The translations under genes were made by a program, and so were the position numbers. Of a stretch of DNA of 64,000 nt, positions 35,791 through 45,318 are shown in pieces (the stretch's first letter is position 1; every line of letters begins with the position of its first letter). Source of the stretch: Thermosaccharophagus gerlachensis (GTDB taxonomy: Bacteria > Armatimonadota > Fervidibacteria > Fervidibacterales > Thermosaccharophagaceae); NCBI GenBank assembly GCA_041538025.1, contig JBGOEV010000006.1, forward strand, positions 1-64,000, given 5' to 3'. A model generated the notes under the pieces. It saw nothing but the letters and a program-made list of their open reading frames with translations, searched no databases and was not told the DNA's origin.

Positions 35791-37929
35791 ATGCATTTAA
35801 TGGCTATTCCTATTGGTAGGCTTGGCTCTCGCTTCTCGCTCCTGTTTGATCCATGGGCAAATTGTGTTCATCATTCAGCTCTCGGCAGATGGTTTGATTT
35901 ACCGACAGACTTAGCTATCGGGATTGAGAGCGATGGCATCTTTAAAGCCTTCCCATTCACGAAGCGTTATGAGCATTTTGAGGTAGTTGAACAGAAGCTA
36001 CAGATGTGTGGCGTATCATTCACTGGGCGTTCGTTATCTCTTGGGTTGGGGATGAATGTTGAATTCATCTCCCCGTTCTATCCGCTTGATGAATGGACAT
36101 CTCTTGCACCTGTTTTCCTCATCAGGTTAAGAGTCTTCCCTGTTGAACGCCTGTTTTGGTCATCACCACAAAGGAAGGCTAAAAGGGGAAGGGTTTTCAT
36201 TCGTATCCAAAGGGATGACATGCATCTATCACCATCCTTTGACAGGTTAAAAATTTCGTATCAAGTTCCAAAGGTGATACGGCGCAACGACCAACAAATG
36301 TGTGATACTGCGTGCGAAGCATGGTTGTGCGAAGAACGGATACTACCGATAACTCAAGGGGGCGCTTTGCTGGAAGATGGGATTGAATACGAGTTTGACT
36401 TATCAAGTCAGCAAACACCACATTTTGATGTTGTCTGGTGCGCCTTTGTTGATGAACCAGTCCTGACCATCTTTGGTGAACCAGCATCGTTCAAGTATAG
36501 GTGGTTGTTCAGCGACGTTGATTCCGTAGCTCAATTTACGAGCACACACATGGATGAGATGTTACACAAGACCAACACTTTTGAAAGCTTGTTTGATGAA
36601 GCCTCGTTGAGCAAGTCGCAATCAGATTTAATGAAATTCGCTTTCCAGAATTTCTTGCTTAACACATGGTGGGTTGTTAAAGAAGATGGCACTGACTGGT
36701 TTAGCGTCTGGGAGGGTTCTTGCCACTATCATAGCACCATTGATGTTGAATACAACTGTGCCCTTTTCTACCTAATGCTGTGGAGCGACCTCCTTGAGAT
36801 GCTTCTGGATGAATGGGCTCAGTTTGAGATGAAGGACGATGTCGGAAGCTACTTGGCTCACGATATGGGGTTTGGGCTTGAGATAGGAAAACAAGGATAT
36901 CATCATCCAATGCAAGTGGAAGAGAACGCTAACTTCATACTTATGCTTTTTTGCTTCTGGCTGTGGACGGCAAAAAACGAAGTGATTGAACGTCATCACG
37001 AGCTATGTAAACGGTTAACCGAATACTTTGAACGGAGTGACACAACCGGAGATGGGCTTCCAAAACTTGGTGTTGCAAACACTATTGATGACGCATCGCC
37101 AGCAGTCCAATATGGTAGGGAGCAAATTTACCTTGCTGTAAAAACCATGTGTGCATCCCATGCTGCCTCTATAATTGCTGAAGCGCTCGGCGATAACGAA
37201 TGGGCTCAGCGATGCCGTAGTATTGTTGAGCGCATACGCAAAACAATAGATAAAGAGGGTTGGCTTGGTGACCACTATGCTGTCTGCCTTGACAGGTATG
37301 CAGACGGTTTAGTTGATGTTTGGACAGGAGAAGAGCTAAAGGGTGAGCTACGCGGTTGGGATGCCTATTCAATCTATACTGCTAATGGCTTGCTTTACTT
37401 GCTGTTATGCGATGAGTTACCGCAGGTCAATTTGACGAGGATGAAGACAGACATTCTGAATGCTTATATGAAGACGCTCACGGAATACGGTTGCACACAT
37501 ACAAATGTTGATGTGGGTAATCTTTGGGTGTCACAAAACATATGGCGTGATATCATCGCTTCATACATTGGCTTGAACTTGCCGGACAACTCAAGCCGTT
37601 ATTTTGCCCTCCAAGAAATGATGAACACAGGTTCGCTTGTAAAGGGCTTCATTGATACGCACTTCTTAAATAACCTTTGTTTCTATCCACGTGGCATCAC
37701 TTCTATTGGTTACTTACTGTCCCACTGTGGTTTCAGATTGAACAGGAGAAAAGGCATCGTTAAGTTGAAACGCAATTCACTTTATCCATGCCGAATACCA
37801 CTCCTGCCTCTGGCTAACTGGGAGGAGGGTTTAATACCGTTCGTCGTTTACGAGCTTGCCAATGGAGAAATGAAATCCTTTATTACATGTGCGGAAGCAC
37901 TTGAAGGGTTAAAAATTGAATGGGTTTGA
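35791..37929 (+). CDS. Probable (alpha/alpha)6-barrel glycoside hydrolase-like protein, GH52/DUF4965-like
   Basis: The ~712-residue protein has a beta-rich N-terminal half (starting with HHSALGRWF) and a helical C-terminal half. Motifs WEGSCHYHSTID (~306), SYLAHDMGFG, VEENANFIL, NTIDDASP (~430) and CFYPRGITSIGYLL resemble both GH52 beta-xylosidases and DUF4965 glutaminase-type proteins, which share the fold. The match is by motif order only, and neither family is an exact fit; the EGEYRM nucleophile region of GH52 reads EGSCHY. No signal peptide is seen, so it is probably cytoplasmic. GAGGT at 35779-35783 favours ATG 35791 over GTG 35782. It probably shares the ParB-like gene's transcript (50-bp gap). 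Confidence 0.6.
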   Translation: MHLMAIPIGRLGSRFSLLFDPWANCVHHSALGRWFDLPTDLAIGIESDGIFKAFPFTKRYEHFEVVEQKLQMCGVSFTGRSLSLGLGMNVEFISPFYPLDEWTSLAPVFLIRLRVFPVERLFWSSPQRKAKRGRVFIRIQRDDMHLSPSFDRLKISYQVPKVIRRNDQQMCDTACEAWLCEERILPITQGGALLEDGIEYEFDLSSQQTPHFDVVWCAFVDEPVLTIFGEPASFKYRWLFSDVDSVAQFTSTHMDEMLHKTNTFESLFDEASLSKSQSDLMKFAFQNFLLNTWWVVKEDGTDWFSVWEGSCHYHSTIDVEYNCALFYLMLWSDLLEMLLDEWAQFEMKDDVGSYLAHDMGFGLEIGKQGYHHPMQVEENANFILMLFCFWLWTAKNEVIERHHELCKRLTEYFERSDTTGDGLPKLGVANTIDDASPAVQYGREQIYLAVKTMCASHAASIIAEALGDNEWAQRCRSIVERIRKTIDKEGWLGDHYAVCLDRYADGLVDVWTGEELKGELRGWDAYSIYTANGLLYLLLCDELPQVNLTRMKTDILNAYMKTLTEYGCTHTNVDVGNLWVSQNIWRDIIASYIGLNLPDNSSRYFALQEMMNTGSLVKGFIDTHFLNNLCFYPRGITSIGYLLSHCGFRLNRRKGIVKLKRNSLYPCRIPLLPLANWEEGLIPFVVYELANGEMKSFITCAEALEGLKIEWV

Positions 37930-38094
37930 TAGCTTGCCAATGAGTGCGCCTATAAAGTCTTGAGTGCCTCAGAGCCAAACGCAAGTTTTGCTTGAAAGCA
38001 ATGGCACTCCTATGGTGCAACGGATATGGTGACTTCTACCTGAGCTTAAAATCGGATCTCTCAGATGCACCCAGTGGCTACTTTATGGCTAACC

Positions 38095-39042
38095 TTAAAA
38101 GCCTCCACCTGACTTACACCATGCTTCATAAAAGACTCGCTTAGTTGCAGCAAGGACAGTTTTAATGTCCTGATCTGGCAGAGGCTTTATTTCAAAAGTG
38201 AGCCATGGAAGTTTAGTTGGAACGCTTCGCCTCAGGTAACCACTGTAAATCAAAGCCTCAATGAATACACGCAACTCCTCAATGTCATTCTCGCCGCCCT
38301 CTATCCCGAACGGCGGGTGTTGATCACCGTAAAGTGGGTGTGATGGTTGTTTAACACAGTTCCCAACGTGCACATGTATTAAGTGCTCGCCGAGGGTAGC
38401 CATGCAGTCTTCTGGGGTTTCATTCAGCAACGGAAGATGGCTCAAGTCAATGCATATACCAAAGTTATCCACATGTTCCTTAACTTCTTCAGCAACCTGA
38501 GCTGCATCAACGCTCGGACCGATGAGACACTTCCTATCCACATCCCTATCAAACGATTCAAGCGTAATCGTTAACGGCTTTCTGCCCGGTGGTGTCTTTT
38601 CCTGCGCATACCGACAGACTGAGACAATTGATTCGACAAGCTTTTTCATCGCTGCACTTTTGTGTTCTTCTCCCGGGTATGGTCCGCTGAGCATCCCCAT
38701 TATAGCAGCACCCAACTCGTAAGCTTCGTCAACAGCTTCCTTCAAAGCTTCAACCGCTTTTGAGCGCTCATCATCGTCAAGCGAACTTGGATTAAGCTTA
38801 TTCCAGAGCAATATCGGTTGAGCAGCAAATCCTACCTCCATATGAGCATCTTCAAGGACCTTCCTTATTTGCTTCCTCGTTTGGTCATCAGGGATATGCG
38901 TTAGCTCAATGACTTGAAAGAATTCGTCGTTTGCGATCTCACGAATAGTTTCAAGGGCTGCTTTCGGATCACGAGCTGCATGTGGAAAAGCCATGAAATG
39001 CACAATGCCGATGTGAAGGCTCCCTTGATATAGCTTGCTCAT
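38095..39042 (-). CDS. Sugar phosphate isomerase/epimerase-type TIM-barrel protein
   Basis: The 315-residue protein belongs to the xylose-isomerase-like/AP endonuclease 2 TIM-barrel superfamily. Metal-ligand positions look intact: ITLESFDRD (Glu), ICIDLSHLP (Asp, His), IHVHVGNC (His) and LTFEIKPL (Glu). Members isomerise or epimerise sugars and sugar phosphates, but specificity cannot be deduced. ATG 39042 is preceded by GGGGGGAGAAAG. It lies between the GH52/DUF4965-like gene and a divergent aldo/keto reductase, which suggests a role in carbohydrate use. Confidence 0.85.
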   Translation of the reverse strand: MSKLYQGSLHIGIVHFMAFPHAARDPKAALETIREIANDEFFQVIELTHIPDDQTRKQIRKVLEDAHMEVGFAAQPILLWNKLNPSSLDDDERSKAVEALKEAVDEAYELGAAIMGMLSGPYPGEEHKSAAMKKLVESIVSVCRYAQEKTPPGRKPLTITLESFDRDVDRKCLIGPSVDAAQVAEEVKEHVDNFGICIDLSHLPLLNETPEDCMATLGEHLIHVHVGNCVKQPSHPLYGDQHPPFGIEGGENDIEELRVFIEALIYSGYLRRSVPTKLPWLTFEIKPLPDQDIKTVLAATKRVFYEAWCKSGGGF

Positions 39043-39188
39043 CTTTCTCCCCCCTTAACCTTTCGTTGCGAATGTCCCGCCTCTACGCCATACTAAATGT
39101 GACCGCAATGGTGATTCAAATAAAGTATAGCCACAGATGAACCACATGAAGGTTGGCTAAAAACCACCTGTGGAGAGGAGGGGTAGAG

Positions 39189-40337
39189 ATGCAATACCGC
39201 AGACTTGGGCGAACGGGACTAACAGTTTCTGCGCTTGGTTTTGGGTGCATGCGTTTGCCGAAGTTGAAGGATAACCCAAGGGTGGTTGATAGGGATGCTT
39301 CTGTGGAGCTTTTCATGCGGGCGTATGAGCTTGGTGTTAACTTCTTTGATACAGCATACCTGTATGACGGTGGCGATAGTGAGAGAGCGCTCGGCGAATT
39401 CTTAAAGCATGTCCCGAGGGAGAAAGTCATTATTCAAGACAAGAACCCAGTTGGGCATCAATGGTGGCAACTGCCCGGGAATGAAGCGCCAGCATCGCTG
39501 TGGCGTAGATGCCTTGAGGAGATGCTTGAAAGGCTTGGGGTAGATTACATTGATGTGTGCCTTTTCCATGACACACAATTGGTCACATTCAGGATACTTG
39601 TGAAGGCTAAAAACGGATTGCTTCAAGAGGCGTTGAAAGCAAAAGAGGAAGGACTCATTAAACACATAGGTTTCTCATCGCACGATATACCGTTCCACAT
39701 CATCAGCATGATAGAGATGTCAGATGGAGCGATTGAATCCATTGTCATCCAATACAACTTGCTTGACAGGCGGAACGAACCAGTCATTGACTACTGTCGT
39801 AAAAACGATATCGGTGTTGCGATTATGGGACCTATAGGTGGCGGGAGGCTAATTCACCCCTCCGAAGTGTATCAGAAGGCTCTCGGTGCCCATAGCACGC
39901 CAGAGCTCGCTCTCCGCTTTGTCCTTTCAAACCCGGGTGTTAGCACAGCTATGTCTGGAATGAACAGCTTAGACCAACTTGAGCAGAATGCTGCTGTAGC
40001 TTCTGATATGAAGCCCCTCTCAAGCGAAGAGCTTGAACTCATTGATAAGATCCAGAAGGAGAATGAGCGTCTCCTTAACCTCTACTGCACTGGTTGTAAC
40101 TACTGCATGCCTTGCCCGAATGGAGTGAATATACCAGCGAACTTCGCAGCATTAATAACGCTACGTGTGCATGGGTTAAAACAACTTGCTATAAACCAAT
40201 ACAAGGCATTAGGTGAAGCAAATGCAGAGGCATGTGTTAACTGTGGTGAATGTGTCGGTAAATGCCCCCAGCACATTGACATACCAAACAGGATTAAAGA
40301 AGTAGCGGAGACATTCTCGGCACTATGCAAGCAATAG
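39189..40337 (+). CDS. Aldo/keto reductase with C-terminal ferredoxin-like Fe-S domain
   Basis: The ~382-residue protein joins an aldo/keto reductase barrel (~1-285) to a tail with two cysteine clusters, CTGCNYCMPCP and CVNCGECVGKCPQ, which should bind iron-sulfur clusters. In the barrel, FFDTAYLYDGG holds the Asp and Tyr, QDKNPVG the Lys and CLFHDTQL the His. The Fe-S tail is common in a subgroup of bacterial aldo/keto reductases and suggests electron transfer rather than simple NADPH chemistry; the substrate is unknown. No export signal is present. ATG 39189 has GGAGAGGAGGGG upstream. Confidence 0.9.
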   Translation: MQYRRLGRTGLTVSALGFGCMRLPKLKDNPRVVDRDASVELFMRAYELGVNFFDTAYLYDGGDSERALGEFLKHVPREKVIIQDKNPVGHQWWQLPGNEAPASLWRRCLEEMLERLGVDYIDVCLFHDTQLVTFRILVKAKNGLLQEALKAKEEGLIKHIGFSSHDIPFHIISMIEMSDGAIESIVIQYNLLDRRNEPVIDYCRKNDIGVAIMGPIGGGRLIHPSEVYQKALGAHSTPELALRFVLSNPGVSTAMSGMNSLDQLEQNAAVASDMKPLSSEELELIDKIQKENERLLNLYCTGCNYCMPCPNGVNIPANFAALITLRVHGLKQLAINQYKALGEANAEACVNCGECVGKCPQHIDIPNRIKEVAETFSALCKQ

Positions 40338-40358
40338 TTGAAGTAGGCTTCTGATTCG

Positions 40359-41924
40359 TCATTGGTTCAACTTGGAGAGCAATGTAGGGATTACCTTGTC
40401 AAGGAGGGCAAATGCCTCTTCCTTCGTTTTTACTTCACCTTTAAGTTGTGCCTCGGTGACTATTTGCAACGCCTTACCGATAATTGGACCTTGCGGTAAG
40501 CCATAACGCTCCATAACATCATTGCCACTTAAAAGTTTTGGTTGGGCATTAAGCATCTTGATCTGGTTGTAGGTTTGCATTAGGGTGAGGAGCAAACGCA
40601 TATGGTCAATCATCTGCTCAAGCGTCATATCAGGACCGCGTGTGGCGAGCAAGTCCGCAAACGAGACGATAACAACAACCAACCCAATCTCCTCATTACC
40701 TATCCAGAATCTTCTTAGCCCCCTGTTAGTAAGCGCTTTAGCTTTAGCGAGCGACAACGGGCGCATATGCATCCTGATAGATTGAGCGATAAGATGTTTT
40801 TCTCGCTTGCTCAATTTCAAGCGCTCGCATATCCGCTCGGCTATTTCAGCACCAGCCACCTCATGACCAAAGAAATGTAAATCGCCGTCTTCGTCGCAAC
40901 GCATCGTCAACGGTTTACCAATGTCATGGAGAAGGGTTGCCATTTTAAGAGCAAACATGCCAGTGCGACGCTCAACAAATGGATGCATGAACCTTTCAAT
41001 GTGTTTCCTCAACTCCTCATACAACGGGATCCCGACTTCCCTCAGCTCTTCCTCAAGCCAAGAAATCCCATCAACCATCATTTCAACAAACCTAACAGCC
41101 TCAACTGAGTGCCTGAAGCCATCAAGATGATGGTAACCTTGAGCTGGAACATTTTTCAAGTCTTCAAGTTCGGGGATAATTATGTTGAGCAAGCCGACTT
41201 CATCCATTGCTGTAAGCATCTTTGAGCCGCAATCGGACTGTAGCGAGAATGCAAATTCATCCCTCACACGCTCCCATGAGCAGCGTCTTTCATCCAAACA
41301 CTTCTTTAAGAGCCAGCTGTGCTCCTTTATTGAATTGAGGGTTTGCGGGGCTATATCAAACTTCAATGTGGCAGCGAAACGAAACGCACGCAACATCCTA
41401 ACGGGATCTTGCCTTATCAACTCTTCCTCTATGCCAGCGTGCATCCTGATAATGCCGTTTTTAAAATCCTCATACCCGCTGGATCTTTCCGGGAGCTGCA
41501 ATTCTGCTATCACTTTATCGCCTTCGCACCTGAGCGATGAGAGTGGTATTGCAAAGGCATTTATAGTGAAGTCGCGGTTCATCAGATCCTTCTCAAGCGA
41601 GCCTTCAATTCCAGTGATGTCAAAATGCAGTAGTCTTTCTCCATCTGCTCTTATGACAACTCTTGCTACCTTTGGCTCCTCATGCATCCGAATGAGTCTT
41701 CCAGAAAGGGCATTAGACAGAGCTTGAGCGTAGCCAAATGGGTCACCATCTACTGCCATGTCTACATCGTTTGAGATTAGACCCATGAGAGCGTCACGGA
41801 CAAACCCACCAACGAGGTATGCACAAACACCCTCTTTCTCTGCAACCAGCAGGGCGCATTTTATAGCGTGCCAGTGTTCCTCAGGCAGTTTCGGAAGAAC
41901 CACTTCAAGCTTGCGGAGCGCCAT
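40359..41924 (-). CDS. cca: CCA tRNA nucleotidyltransferase/poly(A) polymerase with HD domain
   Basis: The 521-residue protein has a class II nucleotidyltransferase head with VGGFVRDALMG near residue 40 and DVDMAVDG (two catalytic Asp). RDFTINAFA and RMLRAFRFAA follow. A C-terminal HD domain contains LLHDIGKPLT with intact His-Asp. It adds or repairs the CCA end of tRNAs, and the HD part can have phosphatase or phosphodiesterase activity. A CCA versus poly(A) preference cannot be read securely. GAGGGGTGAAGTG precedes ATG 41924. The galactokinase-like gene ends 9 bp upstream on the same strand. Confidence 0.9.
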   Translation of the reverse strand: MALRKLEVVLPKLPEEHWHAIKCALLVAEKEGVCAYLVGGFVRDALMGLISNDVDMAVDGDPFGYAQALSNALSGRLIRMHEEPKVARVVIRADGERLLHFDITGIEGSLEKDLMNRDFTINAFAIPLSSLRCEGDKVIAELQLPERSSGYEDFKNGIIRMHAGIEEELIRQDPVRMLRAFRFAATLKFDIAPQTLNSIKEHSWLLKKCLDERRCSWERVRDEFAFSLQSDCGSKMLTAMDEVGLLNIIIPELEDLKNVPAQGYHHLDGFRHSVEAVRFVEMMVDGISWLEEELREVGIPLYEELRKHIERFMHPFVERRTGMFALKMATLLHDIGKPLTMRCDEDGDLHFFGHEVAGAEIAERICERLKLSKREKHLIAQSIRMHMRPLSLAKAKALTNRGLRRFWIGNEEIGLVVVIVSFADLLATRGPDMTLEQMIDHMRLLLTLMQTYNQIKMLNAQPKLLSGNDVMERYGLPQGPIIGKALQIVTEAQLKGEVKTKEEAFALLDKVIPTLLSKLNQ

Positions 41925-41933
41925 ATTTTCACT

Positions 41934-43604
41934 TCACCCCTCAGGTAAGCTGACCACACAAGAACCAGCTATCGGAGTCGCGATTACATAGCAAGGTTTT
42001 TGTCCTTTAGGCTCATAATAGCGCTTGGTCATCTCTTCAATTAGCTTTTCCACAGCGTCCTCTCTCGCCAAAGCCATCATGCAACCCCCAAGACCAGCAC
42101 CAGAAAGTTGAGCACCTATAACACCATCAACGCTGTTTGCCACATCAACCATAAAGTCAATTGAGATGGTGCTACATCTATAGCTACCCGGTTGACGCCA
42201 AAGCTCAGCCTCAATTGCCTCCTCACCGAGGCGTTCGCATTTTTTAATCAGGCGATTCAGATGAGCATCATCACATCTGGTTTCATACTTGCGCATGCGA
42301 CCTCTTTTGTCCATCTTCGCTACCCTATCACCATCGTGTGATATCTTCATTAGCAAACCAAGTTCATTGACATGCTCACCCTGAAGCAACTCTATAAAGC
42401 GCCTGCTGCGCTCGCATTCCGAGATGCCGAAAAGACAGACGCCCCTTATTGGGTATCCATGCTTCGGTGATGCATGTGTGGAAGCGACTTTGAAAGCGTG
42501 CTCATGCTGTTCGCTCGGTAGCGATGCCAAAATGCTATGGAGTGATGCTATCATCGGGAGCTCAAGGATCAACTTGTAGATTTTAGGAACACTCCCAATC
42601 GTGCATATGTTGATATCGCTGAGTTGATAAACTTTCTCACGAAGCTCTGGATGACGAGCCAGCATAAGCATGAGACCAAACTCATAGCAAGCCACGCGCT
42701 GATTGAATATATCACGGGCACCACCACTCTTTTGAGCCACCTCAAGCGAGTGAAAAACGACAACCTTTAACCCTTTCGGGAATGGGCTATAGCTGATGGA
42801 GAGAGGGTTCGTCCTTATGTGCGATACACATCCCTGTCTGGAATACTTTATTGCAGCGTGGTCACCAGCCCCACCCCTTGTGCCAACATACCACTCTCCA
42901 TAGCCGCATAGCCTGACGAATTCTTCATCATTGATCCTCAACCCATTGAGCGCAACCAAAGCTTCGCTTGCAATCATGAACAAAGCAGAGGATGAAGCAA
43001 GCCCAGCAGATGGTGGCACATCACCATAAGCAACTAAGTCCATGCCCTTCAACTTTAATTTGAATGTGCTGTCGTTTTCCCTCAAGTGTTCTTGGAGCAT
43101 AACAGCTGCTCCTTTGATATAATCCGTCCAATGAATTTGCTCTCCGTGCTTTCTTTTCTCCTCAACTTGAGCCATCGTCCACCTATCCCACTCGGAAATG
43201 CTTGCTAACTTCCTTGGAGGTATAGATTCGCTGATTCGGAATTGGGCTTTTGTATACTTCACCCACTCAACATTGTGTGCGCTTATGACATCGTCACTGC
43301 GTGGTGCGACAACGGCGATCAACTCGGAGCTCAATGTTATTGGGTTAACTATCCCACCACGGTGGTCTATATGCCTTCCCATTAGGTTTATTCTCCCCGG
43401 TGCCCTAACGATTGCTACCTTCCTCTTAAGTCCCCAGAGGTGAGTTGCTAACCTCAAAGTTTTTTCGTATGCACACCTTCGCTCTTTGAGCAATGTTTCA
43501 TCCCCGCCATATATATCCTTCATGTGGCGTGCAAATACGCTTTCATCCGATATGAAATTAAGCCACCGTTCCAGCTGAGCAAGTTTTACATTAACTCTGT
43601 TCAT
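41934..43604 (-). CDS. GHMP kinase, galactokinase-family, with altered sugar-binding motif
   Basis: The ~556-residue protein has the three GHMP motifs: APGRINLMGRHIDHRGG near residue 76, GDVPPSAGLASSSALF, and a C-terminal GAGLGGCMMALA. The galactokinase signature GEHTDY reads GRHIDH, so the Glu that contacts galactose in GalK is Arg; the second Asp is kept, as is the catalytic-Asp region (GAGDHAA in place of the GIMDQ type). It is also ~170 residues longer than classical GalK, with an N-terminal extension. A sugar kinase is secure; galactose as substrate is not. GGAGGGGG sits before ATG 43604; ATG 43619 overlaps it. galT is 40 kb away. Confidence 0.82.
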   Translation of the reverse strand: MNRVNVKLAQLERWLNFISDESVFARHMKDIYGGDETLLKERRCAYEKTLRLATHLWGLKRKVAIVRAPGRINLMGRHIDHRGGIVNPITLSSELIAVVAPRSDDVISAHNVEWVKYTKAQFRISESIPPRKLASISEWDRWTMAQVEEKRKHGEQIHWTDYIKGAAVMLQEHLRENDSTFKLKLKGMDLVAYGDVPPSAGLASSSALFMIASEALVALNGLRINDEEFVRLCGYGEWYVGTRGGAGDHAAIKYSRQGCVSHIRTNPLSISYSPFPKGLKVVVFHSLEVAQKSGGARDIFNQRVACYEFGLMLMLARHPELREKVYQLSDINICTIGSVPKIYKLILELPMIASLHSILASLPSEQHEHAFKVASTHASPKHGYPIRGVCLFGISECERSRRFIELLQGEHVNELGLLMKISHDGDRVAKMDKRGRMRKYETRCDDAHLNRLIKKCERLGEEAIEAELWRQPGSYRCSTISIDFMVDVANSVDGVIGAQLSGAGLGGCMMALAREDAVEKLIEEMTKRYYEPKGQKPCYVIATPIAGSCVVSLPEG

Positions 43605-43709
43605 CAGTGCCCCCTCCATCCCAACTTATCATATCGCAGGTTACACAACTAACTGATGGCACTACGGAAATCTATCTATGAGAGGAATGCGCCATAATTT
43701 TTGATTGCT

Positions 43710-44183
43710 ATGGGCAGAGGAAAGAAGGAAGAGAAATTCGCGAAAGTATGCTCGTTGCTACGCGAGCATGGTGTGCGAATAACCAATGTCAGAAAGGCTG
43801 TGGTTAAAGAACTGCTCAATGGTAAACAGCATAGGCATGTAGAAGAACTTTGTAGGAAGCTCGCTTCTAAAGGGGTAAGCAGGGCTTCCGTTTACCGAAC
43901 GCTTTCTTTACTTGAGCATGTCGGCTTTGTCTCAAAGGTGCTCTATGGCGAGAGGCACAGCCATTTTGAATTCCTCAGCATCGGAGAACACCATGACCAT
44001 TTAATCTGCATACGCTGTGGGCGTATTGTTGAGTTTAAAAGCTCACAAATTGAGCGCCTCCAGAAAGAGATCGCAAAGAAACACTCGTTTGAATTAAAAG
44101 GGCATGTGCTTGAAATAAGAGGCATCTGCCCACAGTGCAAAAGACTAAACAAAGAGCAAGAGAAAACCGTGAAGGATTGCTAA
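43710..44183 (+). CDS. Fur family metal-responsive repressor
   Basis: The ~157-residue protein has an N-terminal winged helix (RITNVRKAVVKEL, RASVYRTLSLLEHVGFV) and a C-terminal dimer domain. That domain has HFEF and HHDHLICIRCG, then CPQC, giving two CxxC pairs that hold the structural zinc. Fur-family proteins sense iron, zinc or peroxide; which one cannot be decided here. The start is ATG 43710 or TTG 43701; neither has a strong ribosome binding site. Its TAA overlaps the ispH stop from the opposite strand by three bases. The nearby cytochrome and heme genes could be targets, but no Fur box was identified. Confidence 0.9.
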   Translation: MGRGKKEEKFAKVCSLLREHGVRITNVRKAVVKELLNGKQHRHVEELCRKLASKGVSRASVYRTLSLLEHVGFVSKVLYGERHSHFEFLSIGEHHDHLICIRCGRIVEFKSSQIERLQKEIAKKHSFELKGHVLEIRGICPQCKRLNKEQEKTVKDC

Positions 44184-45151
44184 GAGCATCTTGCGTCATC
44201 TTGCAGGTGATGGTGCGGTAGTAACTCTGGCAATGGGAAGTGCGTGTCTTCCTTAACGAATTCAACCTCTTCAACAATAACATCAGTTGTGCTCATCTTG
44301 CGGAGCCTTTCGACAACTTTTGTCACAATCGCTTCAGGTGTTGATGCGCTTGCTGTAATTCCGATGACCTCCATCCCACGAAAGTGTTGTGATTCTAATT
44401 CATCCGCATCGCTGATAAGGAAGGCAGGCACCCCAGCACCTATCGCCACTTCGCAAAGTCTCCTTGCATTTGAGCTGTCCACTGAACCAACCACGATAAT
44501 GCCGTCGCAAATTCTTGATAGGCATTTTACAGCGGTCTGCCTGTTTCGTGTTGCATAGCATATATCCTCTGATAGCGGTAGCTCAAGGCTCGGGAAACGG
44601 CTCCTGAGCGCTTCAATGATTGCATTTGCTGTATCAACACTTAATGTCGTTTGTGTTAGACAGACAACTTTTTCGGTGTTTGGCAACTGAAGCCCATCAA
44701 CTTCTTCTATACTGCTTATAACGGTTATTTGTTCTGGCGCTTCACCTACTGTTCCTTCAACTTCGTCATGCCCTTTGTGCCCAATCAACACTATTGAGTA
44801 ACCCTTTGTTGCATACCTCTTCGCCTCAGCATGCACTTTTTGAACAAGTGGGCATGTGGCATCAATCACCCTTAATCTTTTTAACTTCGCCTGCTCACGA
44901 ACTGCTGGTGGAACACCATGTGCACTGAAGATAACGATAGCTCCATCTGGGACTTCATCAAGCGATTGAACGAAAACAACACCCATACTGCGTAGCTCAT
45001 CAACTACATGCTTGTTATGAACTATTTGCTTACGAACATAAATTGGGGGGCGGAAAAGTTCAATAGCCTTTTTAACCGTTTCAATTGCGCGCACGACTCC
45101 AGCACAAAATCCTCTCGGCTTGGCGAGCACAATCCTTCTCAAAGTGACCAT
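44180..45151 (-). CDS. ispH: 4-hydroxy-3-methylbut-2-enyl diphosphate reductase
   Basis: IspH is the last enzyme of the MEP isoprenoid pathway, using a 4Fe-4S cluster to form IPP and DMAPP. The 323-residue protein has the three cluster cysteines in GFCAGV, ATCPLV and SSNARRLCEVA, plus SAHGVPP and IGHKGHDEVEG. GGAGGT 7 bp before ATG 45151 fixes this start, not the in-frame ATG at 45208. The gene runs into fur with overlapping stop codons and diverges from the kinase gene. Confidence 0.96.
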   Translation of the reverse strand: MVTLRRIVLAKPRGFCAGVVRAIETVKKAIELFRPPIYVRKQIVHNKHVVDELRSMGVVFVQSLDEVPDGAIVIFSAHGVPPAVREQAKLKRLRVIDATCPLVQKVHAEAKRYATKGYSIVLIGHKGHDEVEGTVGEAPEQITVISSIEEVDGLQLPNTEKVVCLTQTTLSVDTANAIIEALRSRFPSLELPLSEDICYATRNRQTAVKCLSRICDGIIVVGSVDSSNARRLCEVAIGAGVPAFLISDADELESQHFRGMEVIGITASASTPEAIVTKVVERLRKMSTTDVIVEEVEFVKEDTHFPLPELLPHHHLQDDARCS

Positions 45152-45242
45152 CCTTGTAACCTCCGATGCGATGGTGAGAGAAGCCATTCTTGTTTTCTTG
45201 TTTTTCAAACTCTTCTAACGCCCTTCAAAGAGAAGATTACCA

Positions 45243-45285
45243 CATCATCCCATCTGTCGCCAAAATGGGAATGATGGGCTAATAT
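45243..45285 (+). promoter_or_regulatory. Imperfect inverted repeat upstream of kinase gene, possible operator
   Basis: CATCATCCCAT (45243-45253) is mirrored by ATGGGAATGATG (45265-45276) with one extra base, and a TAATAT box follows at 45280-45285. The placement suits an operator over a promoter, but no convincing -35 box is seen and no regulator is identified. Confidence 0.25.
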
Positions 45286-45318
45286 GTTGTTTCTGCAAGA
45301 AGGGTGGTCAGAGCTGAG

